Assembly: GCA_943788695.1 (NCBI GenBank)
Contig: CALSRG010000003.1
Location: forward strand, 104,001-168,000
Length of the DNA: 64,000 nt
Reading direction: 5' to 3'
Origin: an uncultured Flavobacteriaceae bacterium
Lineage (GTDB): Bacteria; Bacteroidota; Bacteroidia; Flavobacteriales; Flavobacteriaceae
This document shows, piece by piece, positions 1-9,125 of this stretch. The position numbers and the translations under genes were made by a program. The notes beneath the pieces were generated by a model. That model was not told the origin of the DNA, searched no databases, and saw only the letters and a list, made by a program, of their open reading frames with translations. Each line of letters begins with the position of its first letter. The stretch's first letter is position 1.

Positions 1-1
1 A

Positions 2-466
2 ATGTTGAGTGTTTGTAGGTATTATTTAAAGTCATTGCCTAAGGCTGAAGAGGCTATGTTAAATGGATTTTTGAAAGTCTTTCAAAACATTGAATCTTTC
101 AAAAACGAAGGTTCATTTGAAGGCTGGATCAGGCAAATAATGGTCAGAGAATGTTTGTCAATGATAAGAATTCAAGCCAAGTTGCAATTATTTTCGGACG
201 AAAAACAACCTTTTGATATCCAAAAAGTTGAACCACATGATGCGTTGGAATACGACTATTATCAATCCCTCATTGATGCGCTTCCAGATGGCTATAGAGT
301 TGTGTTCGTTTTATATTGTATAGAAGGCTACAAACATCAAGAAATTGCAAAAATATTAAATATTAAAATTGGGACATCGAAATCCCAATTAAACAGAGCG
401 AGGCAGATGCTTCAAACTCAGATTAAGAAAGATAACCATTCCAATTATGTCGTTACAAAAATTTGA
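2..466 (+). CDS. RNA polymerase ECF sigma-70 factor, 5' end cut by window edge
   Basis: This is an extracytoplasmic-function sigma factor that would direct RNA polymerase to a stress or envelope regulon. The visible 154 residues contain the end of region 2 (FLKVFQNIESF, then GSFEGWIRQIMVRECL) and region 4 (ALPDGYRVVFVLYCIEGYKHQEIAKIL, a helix-turn-helix, followed by GTSKSQLNRAR). Family members normally have about 25-30 more residues before this point, so the ATG at base 2 is probably internal and the true start lies upstream of the window. The 3' end overlaps the next gene by 20 bp, which indicates translational coupling with a likely anti-sigma partner. Family assignment is secure; the regulon is unknown. 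Confidence 0.9.
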   Translation: MLSVCRYYLKSLPKAEEAMLNGFLKVFQNIESFKNEGSFEGWIRQIMVRECLSMIRIQAKLQLFSDEKQPFDIQKVEPHDALEYDYYQSLIDALPDGYRVVFVLYCIEGYKHQEIAKILNIKIGTSKSQLNRARQMLQTQIKKDNHSNYVVTKI

Positions 467-1199
467 ACAACGCATCAAAATGCAGCTAGAGTCTAGAAAG
501 ATTCAGCCTCAAGAGGAGACTTGGAAAACACTTGAGTCCTACTTGAATAAATCTAAAAGAATCAATTCAAAACGTCAGTATTTAGCTGTCGCAGCAATGT
601 TTGTGGTTGTTTTAGGCTTGGTATGGTTTGTAAGTCAGGATACTCAGCTTGTACCTGCTGTAGGAATTGACGCAGCCTTTGAATCTACCCCTATAAATGA
701 AGGAAAAATTGATTTGAAGAATGTTGTTGCGTCGATTGATAGCAAGGGGTTAGACAATATCGTTCCGAACAAAGAGGAAATGAATATAGTGAAGTCATCT
801 TTATTTGTTGACAATACAATCAAGACGAATGATGTTGAAGAACCACTTGCGAAAGTCATCTTAAATGAGGATATTTTTAAAAAGGATAGCAAGATTATTT
901 TGGTCAACGAAACGACTATCGAAACAACATCAATACCTATTCTATTCCAAAACCAGATCACAGAAGCAGAGCTCGTAAGTCCTGAGATTTCTGACGACGA
1001 TCTAGATGCTCTTTTAAATCCTTATCGAGACAAAATCCGTAACTATAATCAAGACCGATTGGCTGTAGCTGATCGAGCGGCTAGATTGTTAAAGGAAGCA
1101 GAATTTGAAAATAATCAGTCTTTTAGAAAACAAATTATTGATGGATTTGTTACCGGGATAAAAAGTGTACATACAGCCTATGTCAATCGAAAAAATTAA
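447..1199 (+). CDS. Single-pass membrane protein, putative anti-sigma factor or sigma-operon partner
   Basis: A 250-residue protein with a short charged N-terminal part (about residues 1-43), one hydrophobic segment (about 46-62, LAVAAMFVVVLGLVWFV) and a long C-terminal part that would be periplasmic. This layout and the 20-bp overlap with the upstream ECF sigma gene resemble Bacteroidetes anti-sigma or sigma-associated membrane proteins, but I see no zinc-binding ZAS motif and recognise no named domain. The C-terminal tail (about 190-250) is charged and helical. Role in holding the sigma factor is inferred from position and topology only. The following gene starts 23 bp downstream, so the three probably form one operon. 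Confidence 0.6.
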   Translation: MSLQKFEQRIKMQLESRKIQPQEETWKTLESYLNKSKRINSKRQYLAVAAMFVVVLGLVWFVSQDTQLVPAVGIDAAFESTPINEGKIDLKNVVASIDSKGLDNIVPNKEEMNIVKSSLFVDNTIKTNDVEEPLAKVILNEDIFKKDSKIILVNETTIETTSIPILFQNQITEAELVSPEISDDDLDALLNPYRDKIRNYNQDRLAVADRAARLLKEAEFENNQSFRKQIIDGFVTGIKSVHTAYVNRKN

Positions 1200-1222
1200 C
1201 CTAAATATTTAACCCAATTATT

Positions 1223-2143
1223 ATGAAAACAATTACTACCATTTCAATGATCTTGTTTTTTGGATTTGTAAGTCAGCACATTATAGCTCAAGAATCGCTA
1301 GAGCAACAAATTGAACGACAAGTAAAAGAACAACTTAGAGCCGATTTGGAAAAAATCAATGAGGCGATTGAACTGAACAATATGACAATTGAGGAGGCTG
1401 CAGCGGAGAAAGAACGGATTGCAGAATCTTACGCCATCATCATCGAAAGGCGTTTAGATTCTATTCAATTAGCACATGAAGTATCGAAAATGAGTGAAGA
1501 CAAATATCATCAAAGATCAAGGTCAAAATATTATCATAGAAAATGGTTTACAAAGAGTGATTTAGTCGTTGCTTTAGGATTTAATAACGCTATTTCAGAT
1601 GGAGGTAGCCTAAATGATAGTCCTTATAAATTTGGTGGATCTCGGTTTTTTGAACTAGGGTGGGCCTATAAATCTCGAATATCAAAAACTCCTAATGTAT
1701 TTAGTTTAAAGTATGGAATATCTCTCCAATTCAACGGACTAAAGCCTACAGATAACCAATATTTTGTTCAAAATGGAAACGAAACATCGCTCGAGGTATT
1801 TCCACTGGAATTAAGAAAATCTAAATTAACCATCACTAATTTAGTGGCTCCAGTACATTTCGAATTTGGTTCATCCCAAAACCGTTTTAAAATAGGTCTG
1901 GGAGGCTATGCCGGATTTAATATTGGAACGAGACAAAAGTTGAAATACACCAGAGAAGGTGATCGGGTCAAAGACAAAATTAAACGTTCGTATAATGCTT
2001 CAAATATCGTCTATGGATTGAGCGGTTACTGTGCTTTTGGCGAAACTGCGGTTTATTTAAAATATGATATAAACCCTCTATTTAAAAACCAAACTGTATC
2101 ACAAAGAAATATCTCTCTTGGTGTGAGATTTGACATGGATTAG
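1223..2143 (+). CDS. Secreted protein with coiled-coil segment and beta-barrel-like C-terminus (outer-membrane protein)
   Basis: A 306-residue protein with a signal peptide (about residues 1-23, ending SQHIIAQ). A strongly charged helical or coiled-coil stretch follows (about 25-95, many E, K, Q and R). The C-terminal two thirds show alternating hydrophobic strands typical of small Bacteroidetes outer-membrane beta-barrels (ELGWAYKSRIS, FSLKYGISLQF, FKIGLGGYAGFNIGTR, ending SLGVRFDMD). It is third in the sigma / membrane-partner operon, so it may be a sensor, target or structural product of that system. No catalytic motif is visible. A PorT-like fold is possible but not shown. Confidence 0.6.
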   Translation: MKTITTISMILFFGFVSQHIIAQESLEQQIERQVKEQLRADLEKINEAIELNNMTIEEAAAEKERIAESYAIIIERRLDSIQLAHEVSKMSEDKYHQRSRSKYYHRKWFTKSDLVVALGFNNAISDGGSLNDSPYKFGGSRFFELGWAYKSRISKTPNVFSLKYGISLQFNGLKPTDNQYFVQNGNETSLEVFPLELRKSKLTITNLVAPVHFEFGSSQNRFKIGLGGYAGFNIGTRQKLKYTREGDRVKDKIKRSYNASNIVYGLSGYCAFGETAVYLKYDINPLFKNQTVSQRNISLGVRFDMD

Positions 2144-2151
2144 TTCGGGGT

Positions 2152-3294
2152 TTATTGATTGAGCACTCCTCTTGAGATGACAATTTTTTGAATCTCTGAT
2201 GTTCCTTCATAAATCTGCGTGATTTTTGCGTCACGCATCAAACGCTCCACGTGGTATTCTTTCACAAATCCATTGCCGCCAAAAATCTGTACAGCCTCAA
2301 TAGTGGTATCCATCGCCACTTGAGAGGCGTATAATTTTGCCATCGCACTAGACATGTCGTAATTATGACTATTATCTTTATCCCATGCGGCTTTTAAACA
2401 CATAAAACGGGCAGCTTCAATCTCAGTGGCCATGTCAGCCAATTTAAAAGCGATAGCCTGGTGGTTCGAAATTTCTGTACCAAAAGCCTTACGTTCTTTA
2501 GAATATTTGAGCGCCAATTCATAGGCGCCAGATGCAATACCAAGTGCCTGAGCTGCAATCCCAATACGACCTCCTGACAAGGTTTTCATGGCAAATTTAA
2601 AGCCAAAACCATCGTCTCCAATACGGTTCGATTTAGGTACGATCACATCATTAAATATTAATGAATGAGTATCACTTCCTCGGATGCCTAACTTATTTTC
2701 CTTTGGTCCGATCACAAAACCCTCTTGACCCTTTTCAACAATCAAAGCATTGATTCCGCGGTGTTTTTTTTCTACATCTGTCTGAGCAATAACCAGATAA
2801 ACGGAAGCGGTATTTCCGTTAGTAATCCAATTTTTAGTACCATTAAGGATATAGTGGTCTCCCTTGTCGATAGCAGTTGTTTTTTGAGAAGTAGCATCAC
2901 TGCCAGCTTCGGGTTCGCTCAAACAAAAAGCACCAATGATTTCTCCGCTAGCCAAACGTGTCAAGTATTTTTCTTTTTGTTCTTCAGTTCCATAGGTCTC
3001 AATCCCCCAGCAGACCAAAGAGTTATTGACAGACATGCAAACCGATGCCGAGGCGTCAACTTTAGAAATCTCTTCCATTGCCAATACATATGAAATCGCA
3101 TCCATCCCGCTTCCTCCATATTTTGGATCAACCATCATCCCCATAAATCCGAGTTCCCCCATTTTTTTTACTTGTTCTGCAGGGAACGTTTGCGTTTCAT
3201 CCCGTTCAATGACCCCAGGGAGCAATTCCGTATGAGCAAAATCCTTGGCTGCTTTTTGAATCATAAGGTGTTCTTCGGAAAGAGAAAAATTCAT
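2152..3294 (-). CDS. Acyl-CoA dehydrogenase
   Basis: A flavoprotein oxidising acyl-CoA thioesters to 2-enoyl-CoA, in fatty-acid or branched-chain amino-acid breakdown. The 380-residue length is standard. It shows the FAD/substrate signature CLSEPEAGSDATS, the second family signature (QIFGGNGFVKEYHVERLMRDAK) and QIYEGTSEIQ near the C-terminus, where the first Glu (about residue 363) is the usual catalytic base. I chose the ATG at 3294 because it gives MNFSLSEEHLM, the normal family N-terminus. A longer reading from 3333 would begin inside the predicted -7 box at 3331-3338. The exact substrate (short-chain, butyryl or isovaleryl) cannot be settled from sequence. Confidence 0.93.
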   Translation of the reverse strand: MNFSLSEEHLMIQKAAKDFAHTELLPGVIERDETQTFPAEQVKKMGELGFMGMMVDPKYGGSGMDAISYVLAMEEISKVDASASVCMSVNNSLVCWGIETYGTEEQKEKYLTRLASGEIIGAFCLSEPEAGSDATSQKTTAIDKGDHYILNGTKNWITNGNTASVYLVIAQTDVEKKHRGINALIVEKGQEGFVIGPKENKLGIRGSDTHSLIFNDVIVPKSNRIGDDGFGFKFAMKTLSGGRIGIAAQALGIASGAYELALKYSKERKAFGTEISNHQAIAFKLADMATEIEAARFMCLKAAWDKDNSHNYDMSSAMAKLYASQVAMDTTIEAVQIFGGNGFVKEYHVERLMRDAKITQIYEGTSEIQKIVISRGVLNQ

Positions 3295-3330
3295 AGGTTC
3301 TGTTGTTTTGAAATTAGATTTTCTTTTGAT

Positions 3331-3361
3331 CAAAGATAAGCTATACCTATAAAATTCTCAA
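3331..3361 (-). promoter_or_regulatory. Predicted Bacteroidetes promoter for acyl-CoA dehydrogenase
   Basis: Read on the minus strand this is TTG, 20 nt, then TATCTTTG, matching the Bacteroidetes sigma-A consensus (TTTG / TAnnTTTG). It lies about 37 bp upstream of the chosen ATG and supports the shorter start. Confidence 0.6.
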
Positions 3362-3384
3362 TTTTATGCGCTAATTTTACCATC

Positions 3385-4452
3385 GTGATTAAAAACAGTT
3401 ATCATATGATCGGACTGATGTCAGGCACATCCCTTGATGGTCTCGATATCTGCGACGTAGTTTTTAAGCCCATAGAGGGAAATTGGGTGTTTGATATTTG
3501 TCATGCTGAGACCATCACTTATCCGATCGAACTCAAACAGTCTCTAAAAATTGCTTTTTTTTGGTCTGAGGAAGAAGTTGAAAGGCTTGATAGAATTTAC
3601 AGTGAATATTTATGCGATGAAGTACTTAAATTTATAGACACTCATCAGATCAAAGAAATTGACGCCGTTAGCAGTCATGGTCACACCATTTGGCATCAAC
3701 CAGATCGAGGATTTACAAAACAGATTGGCAATCAATTTTTTGTAGCACAACGAACAGGTCTTACCTGGGTTTGCGATTTCAGAGTTGCAGATATTGCCCT
3801 CGGTGGTCAAGGGGCGCCGTTGGTTCCAATAGGTGATCAATTATTATTTACAGAATATGATTATTGTTTGAATCTTGGGGGATTTGCCAATCTGTCTTTT
3901 TCGTTATCCAATGATCGGGTCGCTTATGACATTTGCGCAGTCAATGTAGTTTTGAATCGGCTCGCTCAGTCATTGAATATGGATTACGATAAGGATGGTT
4001 CAACCGCGAGAGGTGGTCATTATGACAAGGATTTACTTTTCGAGTTAAATGCTATGGCCTATTATCAAAAACCTTATCCGAAATCGCTCGGAATAGAATG
4101 GGTTGAAAATATCTTGTGGCCTATTATAGAACGTTATAAAATACCCATTGCGGATAAAATGGCGACCTATGTAGATCATGTTGCTCAGCAAATTGGTACT
4201 GCTTTGGTTGGAAATCGGGGTGATATTTTGGTCACGGGAGGAGGCGCAAAGCATCAATTTTTAATGGATCGTATTGCTTTTCACGCAAAACAAAATTTAA
4301 CCATTCCAGAACTGCAAATTGTAGATTTTAAGGAGGCCATTATTTTTGCTTTTTTAGGCGTACTTCGTTTAAGAAATGAGTTTAATTGTTTAAAAAACGT
4401 TACCGGAGCGAGTAATGACCACTCCTCAGGAAATATTTTTTTGAAGCCATAA
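3385..4452 (+). CDS. anmK: Anhydro-N-acetylmuramic acid kinase
   Basis: It phosphorylates and hydrolyses 1,6-anhydro-MurNAc to MurNAc-6-phosphate in recycling of cell-wall peptidoglycan, in the cytoplasm. The 355-residue protein carries GLMSGTSLDGLD at residues 10-21, SHGHTIWHQP, NLGGFANLS, DGSTARGG and the nucleotide-binding VTGGGAKHQFLMDRI. The start is taken as GTG at 3385 (MIKNSYHMIGLMSG); an ATG at 3406 would remove seven residues and remains possible. It is divergent from the acyl-CoA dehydrogenase. Confidence 0.94.
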   Translation: MIKNSYHMIGLMSGTSLDGLDICDVVFKPIEGNWVFDICHAETITYPIELKQSLKIAFFWSEEEVERLDRIYSEYLCDEVLKFIDTHQIKEIDAVSSHGHTIWHQPDRGFTKQIGNQFFVAQRTGLTWVCDFRVADIALGGQGAPLVPIGDQLLFTEYDYCLNLGGFANLSFSLSNDRVAYDICAVNVVLNRLAQSLNMDYDKDGSTARGGHYDKDLLFELNAMAYYQKPYPKSLGIEWVENILWPIIERYKIPIADKMATYVDHVAQQIGTALVGNRGDILVTGGGAKHQFLMDRIAFHAKQNLTIPELQIVDFKEAIIFAFLGVLRLRNEFNCLKNVTGASNDHSSGNIFLKP

Positions 4453-4481
4453 GTTATGCCTTTTGGCATTGTTTCATTCGT

Positions 4482-4489
4482 TATATTTG
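4482..4489 (+). promoter_or_regulatory. Predicted -7 element (TATATTTG) for the Glu/Leu dehydrogenase operon
   Basis: A perfect TAnnTTTG match 22 bp before the ATG at 4512. A TTTG lies at 4462-4465, only 16 nt upstream, so the -33 element is weak. Confidence 0.45.
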
Positions 4490-4511
4490 TGTCAATTCAC
4501 GATTGGTATTT

Positions 4512-5738
4512 ATGAAAGACTTGCTTCAGAAATTTGAATCAAAATCACCCGAAATTGTATTTCATTGGAATGACCCCGAAACAGAAGCCGAGGGATGGGT
4601 GGTTATAAATTCCCTGCGAGGTGGTGCCGCTGGAGGAGGAACACGGATGCGGGTTGGTCTCAATGAAGCAGAAGTTCTTTCGTTAGCAAAAACTATGGAG
4701 GTTAAGTTTACAGTGTCAGGACCACCTATTGGAGGTGCTAAATCTGGAATTAATTTTGACCCGCGCGATCCCAGAAAAAAGGGGGTTTTGGAACGATGGT
4801 ATAAAGCCGTAAGTCCATTACTTAAAAGTTATTACGGAACGGGAGGAGACCTCAATGTTGATGAAATACATGAAGTTATTCCAATAACAGAAGAAAGTGG
4901 GGTATGGCATCCTCAAGAGGGAGTTTTTTCAGGTCATTTTCAACCTACAGAAGCTGATAAGATTAACAGAATTGGTCAACTTCGACAGGGCGTTATCAAG
5001 GTGATAGAGAATCCTAATTTCACACCAGATATTTCGAAAAAACTAACAATCGCAGACATGATTACTGGTTTTGGTGTAGCGGTGTCTGTTCAACATTACT
5101 ATACTTTAAGTGGTCGTAGTATTGAAGGTAAACGTGCTGTGATTCAAGGATTTGGTAATGTTGGTGCCTCAGCATGTTACTATTTATCTAAGATGGGTGC
5201 TAAAATTGTTGGGATCATTGATCGTGATGGTGGTTTGATGAACAGCGAAGGGTTTTCACACACAGACATTGAAACTTTGTTTTTAAACAAAAAGGATAAT
5301 ACGCTGGTCGCTAATAATATGATTCCGTTTGATCTGATGAACGAAAAAATCTGGTACATGGATGCTGAGATTTTTGCACCTTGTGCGGCCTCAAGATTAA
5401 TTACTAAGCCGCAGTTAGATAAAATGGTAAACTCTGGTTTAGAGGTTATTTCTTGCGGGGCTAATGTACCATTCGCAGATCAAGAAATATTTTTTGGACC
5501 AATTATGGCTTATGCTGATGCGCAGTTATCATTAATCCCTGATTTTATTTCAAATTGTGGGATGGCTAGAGTTTTTGCTTACTTTATGGAAGGGCGTGTT
5601 GCTATGACAGATGAGGCCATTTTTAATGATATATCAGAAACCATCCTAAAAGCTTTGAATCATGTGTTTGAAAAAAACAGCTCACAAAAGGGAATAAGCG
5701 CAACTGCTTTTGAAATTGCTTTAAATCAACTAATATAA
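4512..5738 (+). CDS. Glu/Leu/Phe/Val dehydrogenase family protein
   Basis: An NAD(P)-dependent amino-acid dehydrogenase that interconverts an amino acid and its 2-oxo acid plus ammonium. Residues 63-80 hold the substrate and catalytic region (MEVKF with K65; GGAKSGINF with catalytic-type K77). A Rossmann GFGNVG lies near 213-218, followed by VGIIDRDGG. The 408-residue form with the PTEADKINRIGQLRQGV insertion is the version common in Flavobacteriia, and its specificity (glutamate versus leucine) is not evident. The ATG at 4512 is preferred over a TTG at 4503. It is followed after 4 bp by nhaD, probably in the same transcript. Confidence 0.88.
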   Translation: MKDLLQKFESKSPEIVFHWNDPETEAEGWVVINSLRGGAAGGGTRMRVGLNEAEVLSLAKTMEVKFTVSGPPIGGAKSGINFDPRDPRKKGVLERWYKAVSPLLKSYYGTGGDLNVDEIHEVIPITEESGVWHPQEGVFSGHFQPTEADKINRIGQLRQGVIKVIENPNFTPDISKKLTIADMITGFGVAVSVQHYYTLSGRSIEGKRAVIQGFGNVGASACYYLSKMGAKIVGIIDRDGGLMNSEGFSHTDIETLFLNKKDNTLVANNMIPFDLMNEKIWYMDAEIFAPCAASRLITKPQLDKMVNSGLEVISCGANVPFADQEIFFGPIMAYADAQLSLIPDFISNCGMARVFAYFMEGRVAMTDEAIFNDISETILKALNHVFEKNSSQKGISATAFEIALNQLI

Positions 5739-5742
5739 TTTT

Positions 5743-7134
5743 ATGGAATCCATTATCGTTGCAGTGTTTGCTTTAGGATACTTGGCTATAACTCTTGAAC
5801 ACAGCCTTAAAATAGATAAACTTATCCCAGCCTTAGTCATGATGGCTATCTCTTGGGCACTCATATCCATGGGAATTGACCATATTAGCAGCTGGTTTGA
5901 TCCAGATGTTCATGGACTTATTCAAGGATTTGCTGATTTTTCAGTTGATCAAAAGACTCACGCTTTGGAGAGTTCGTTGCTGCACCACCTTGGAAAAACA
6001 GCAGAAATTTTGGTATTCCTTTTGGGTGCTATGACCATTGTTGAAATTATTGATTATTTCAATGGATTCGCAACAATTAAATTGTTTATACGCACACGGA
6101 GTAAGCGCAAAATACTGTGGATATTCTCTATTTTGGCGTTCTTTTTATCAGCGATTATTGACAATCTTACAGCAACTATCGTTTTGATTTCTATTTTACA
6201 AAAAATAATCATTGACCGCGATTCCAGACTCATGTATATTGGTTTGATTGTAGTCGCAGCCAATGCTGGTGGCGCTTGGTCACCGATTGGAGATGTTACC
6301 ACAACCATGTTATGGATTGCTCACAAGGTTTCAGTACTACACCTTATTGAGTATCTACTTTTACCGTCAATAATTTGCATGGTTATTCCAGTATTTATTG
6401 CATCGTTTATGCCAGAATTTCGAGGAAAATTTCCTCCAATTGAGGTTTCTGATACTAAAGAGAATAGACATGGTTCTAAAATGCTTTACCTTGGTTTGGG
6501 AGCTATTATCTTTGTCCCAATTTTCAAAACATTCACGCATTTACCACCCTATGTGGGGATGATGCTATCTCTTGGTGTTGTGGCTGCATTTGCCGAAATC
6601 TATAGTTCTAGTAAGTTTAGTTTAACCGGTATTGACGGCGGTCAAGATATTGCTAAAGCAACACTTAGTCCCCTGCACCATTCATTGTCTAAAATTGAAT
6701 TACCCAGTATCCTCTTTTTCCTAGGCATACTGATGGCAGTAGCGGCGATGGAATCTCTTGGTCTTCTGTTTGGGTTTGCCAATTCTTTGCAAGATGTTAT
6801 GCCAATGGTTGGGACTGAATTACCTTCAGCTCAAGTATCTGATTTGGTGGTAATCTTATTGGGTATCGGTTCAGCGGTAATTGATAATGTCCCTCTTGTT
6901 GCGGCCAGTTTGGGAATGTTTTCACAGCCATTGGATAGTCCATTATGGCATTTTATCGCCTACGCAGCAGGAACGGGAGGAAGTATGTTGGTCATTGGGT
7001 CTGCCGCTGGAGTTGTTGCCATGGGAATGGAGAAAATCAATTTCTTTTGGTATCTGAAAAGAATCTCATGGCTTGCTTTAATTGGTTTTCTGTCTGGAGC
7101 TTGGGCATTCTTTTATATGCGTACTATTTTCTAA
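5743..7134 (+). CDS. nhaD: Sodium:proton antiporter NhaD
   Basis: An inner-membrane Na+/H+ antiporter of the NhaD/ion-transporter superfamily, exporting Na+ at the expense of protons. The 463-residue protein has about 10-12 hydrophobic segments and the characteristic half-membrane motifs: SAIIDNLTATIVLISI in the first half and IGSAVIDNVPLVAASLG in the second, plus ANAGGAWSPIGDVTTTMLW. It starts 4 bp after the amino-acid dehydrogenase and precedes exbB/exbD/tonB. Salt homeostasis fits a marine habitat. Confidence 0.92.
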   Translation: MESIIVAVFALGYLAITLEHSLKIDKLIPALVMMAISWALISMGIDHISSWFDPDVHGLIQGFADFSVDQKTHALESSLLHHLGKTAEILVFLLGAMTIVEIIDYFNGFATIKLFIRTRSKRKILWIFSILAFFLSAIIDNLTATIVLISILQKIIIDRDSRLMYIGLIVVAANAGGAWSPIGDVTTTMLWIAHKVSVLHLIEYLLLPSIICMVIPVFIASFMPEFRGKFPPIEVSDTKENRHGSKMLYLGLGAIIFVPIFKTFTHLPPYVGMMLSLGVVAAFAEIYSSSKFSLTGIDGGQDIAKATLSPLHHSLSKIELPSILFFLGILMAVAAMESLGLLFGFANSLQDVMPMVGTELPSAQVSDLVVILLGIGSAVIDNVPLVAASLGMFSQPLDSPLWHFIAYAAGTGGSMLVIGSAAGVVAMGMEKINFFWYLKRISWLALIGFLSGAWAFFYMRTIF

Positions 7135-7185
7135 ACATACTTGAATATCATTATTTACGTTGTATTACTATAAAGACAATAACGA

Positions 7186-7887
7186 ATGGGAATCTTATTA
7201 TTTTCTATGCAACCGGTTGAGCTGGCTCAAGAGGTAGGTGATGAAACTGTTGAAAAATCACTCTCTATTTTTGAACTTATTTTAAGTGGAGGCCTCGCAG
7301 GACAAGTTATTATTGGTGCCTTAGCACTCATGTTAGCGTTTGCCATTTATATTTATTTTGAAAGACTTTTCGCTATTCGAGAGGCTTTGAAAGTGATTCC
7401 AGATTTTATGAGTCAAATTAGAGATTTTGTTGCTTCAGGAAAAATAGAAGCCGCAACTTTGAGGTGTGCACAATTAGATTCTCCAGTATCAAGATTGATC
7501 AGCACAGGAATTTCTAGAATTGGTAGACCGTTAGATGATATTAATACAGCTATTGAAAACGCAGGACGTTTAGAGGTTTATAAACTTGAAAAAAATGTTG
7601 CCACTTTAGCCACTATTTCAGGAGTCGCTCCCATGATTGGGTTTTTAGGAACCGTTATTGGGATGATTTTATCCATCTTTGAAATTGCCAACTCAGGTGG
7701 GCAAATAGATATCAAACTATTGGCTGATGGTCTTTATACTGCAATGACAACTACTGTTGCTGGACTGATCGTTGGAATTATTGGCTATATGGCGCACAAC
7801 CATTTGGTGGTTAAAACGAGTAAAGTAATCCATCAGATGGAAGCAAACTCAGTAGCTTTTTTAGATTTGTTAAATGAACCTGCTTAA
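7186..7887 (+). CDS. exbB: MotA/TolQ/ExbB proton channel family protein
   Basis: The stator subunit of a TonB or Tol energy-transduction complex in the inner membrane. The 233-residue protein has three membrane spans (about 34-57, 138-165 and 180-205) with the family stretch VATLATISGVAPMIGFLGTVIGM and the third-helix LADGLYTAMTTTVAGLIVGI. It is followed by exbD and a tonB-like gene, so ExbB is the better name than TolQ. The ATG at 7186 leaves a short N-terminal extension before the first helix; a later start is possible. Confidence 0.9.
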   Translation: MGILLFSMQPVELAQEVGDETVEKSLSIFELILSGGLAGQVIIGALALMLAFAIYIYFERLFAIREALKVIPDFMSQIRDFVASGKIEAATLRCAQLDSPVSRLISTGISRIGRPLDDINTAIENAGRLEVYKLEKNVATLATISGVAPMIGFLGTVIGMILSIFEIANSGGQIDIKLLADGLYTAMTTTVAGLIVGIIGYMAHNHLVVKTSKVIHQMEANSVAFLDLLNEPA

Positions 7888-7896
7888 ATTCAATTC

Positions 7897-8286
7897 ATGA
7901 AAATTGAAGGAAGAAATAAGGTAAAACCTGAATTCAATATGTCGTCTATGACTGATATTGTATTCCTATTACTTATCTTTTTTATGTTGGCTTCTACTTT
8001 GGTGACTACCAACGCTATTGATATTTTGTTACCTAGTGCCAGCGGCAAAACCACGAACAAAAAAGCGGTTAATGTAACCATCACTAAAGATTTCATATTC
8101 TACGTTGATCAAAATACTGTCGCTGAACAAAATCTAGAGTTAGAATTGATAGACATCATTTCAGGAACTAGTCAACCAACTATTACTTTAAGAGCTGAAG
8201 AGTCTGTACCTATTAGCAAAGTAGCTTATGTAATGGACATCGCTAACCGCAACAAAATCAAAGTCATTTTGGCCGTAAAACCTTAA
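7897..8286 (+). CDS. exbD: Biopolymer transporter ExbD/TolR family protein
   Basis: The partner of ExbB in the proton-driven stator. The 129-residue length is typical. A short cytoplasmic N-terminus is followed by one transmembrane helix (about 20-40) that begins with MTDIVFLLLIFFM; Asp20 matches the conserved membrane Asp that carries protons. The rest is a periplasmic domain (VPISKVAYVMDIANRNKIKVILAV). It sits 9 bp after exbB and 4 bp before tonB, so the three are co-transcribed. Confidence 0.92.
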   Translation: MKIEGRNKVKPEFNMSSMTDIVFLLLIFFMLASTLVTTNAIDILLPSASGKTTNKKAVNVTITKDFIFYVDQNTVAEQNLELELIDIISGTSQPTITLRAEESVPISKVAYVMDIANRNKIKVILAVKP

Positions 8287-8290
8287 CGAC

Positions 8291-9125
8291 ATGCCTTTCT
8301 TTAAATCCGTTCACGAAAAAAAATCTGCTAGAATTACTGTAGCAATAATGTTTTTGTTGATGCTATTGTTATGGCTTTTTGGATTACCTTATTTAGACCC
8401 ACCTTTGGAGTATGGAGTTACCGTTAACTTTGGAGAATCTGATACTGGTTTTGGTGAAACTCAGCAGGCTAGTGTGCTACCCAACAACATTTTGTCCAAT
8501 CAAGTAGAGGAGACATCGCCGAGTACAAGTCTTTCAGAATCACCCGAAAGCGAAGAGGTGATTGTCCCAAAATCAGCCAAACGATGTTGTTCTGAATAAT
8601 GATAGTAACGAGTCTTCTGAAGCAGAAAAACTCGCAGAAGCTGAGGCTAAAAGGGAGGCTAATGAAAAGGCCAAAATTAAAGCAGAACAAGACGCCAAAA
8701 AAGCCAAACTAGACGCACTTTTGGGTAATATCCAAAATCCGACTTCAGAGAATTCTGGACAAGGCATTTCAGAAGGGTCATCAGATCAAGGTCAGCCGAA
8801 TGGTAATAATTATGCTCCAACTTATTTTGGTATTACAGGCATTGGTCAAGGCGGGGTTGGCTATGGTCTCAACGGTAGAGGTAAGCCAAGCAACTCTAAA
8901 GTAAAGCCCGATTGCAACGAAGAAGGTGCGGTTGTTGTAGAAATTCATGTCAATCGCTCTGGGCAAGTTGTTCAGGCGATTCCAGGTAAAAGAGGAACAA
9001 GTGGAGATATTTGTTTGTATGATGCTGCTCAAAAGACTGCCTTGACTTATCGCTGGTCGGCAGATCCTAATGCTCCAGCCATTCAAATTGGCTTTGTCGT
9101 GGTTAATTTTACTTTGACCCAATAA
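8291..9125 (+). CDS. tonB: Energy transducer TonB-like protein, reading frame broken by a 1-nt insertion near 8579
   Basis: It would link the ExbBD stator to outer-membrane TonB-dependent receptors. The first frame (8291-8599) gives a membrane anchor (about residues 15-33) followed by YLDPPLEYGVTVNFGESDTG. The second frame (to 9125) gives an Ala/Glu/Lys-rich spacer and a C-terminal domain ending in IQIGFVVVNFTL, as in flavobacterial TonB homologues. Removing one A from AAA at 8579-8581 joins ...PKSA to NDVVLNNDSN and restores a protein of about 277 residues. Essentially all expected protein is present, so a sequence error or very recent lesion is more likely than decay. Programmed frameshifting has no support. 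Confidence 0.8.

Noticed and set aside
2725..3235. Plus-strand frames opposite the acyl-CoA dehydrogenase
   Set aside because: No similarity to known proteins and fully antisense to a strongly conserved gene.
8562..8599. Programmed ribosomal frameshifting in tonB
   Set aside because: No slippery heptamer with a downstream structure is evident, and other indels in the window point to sequence error.
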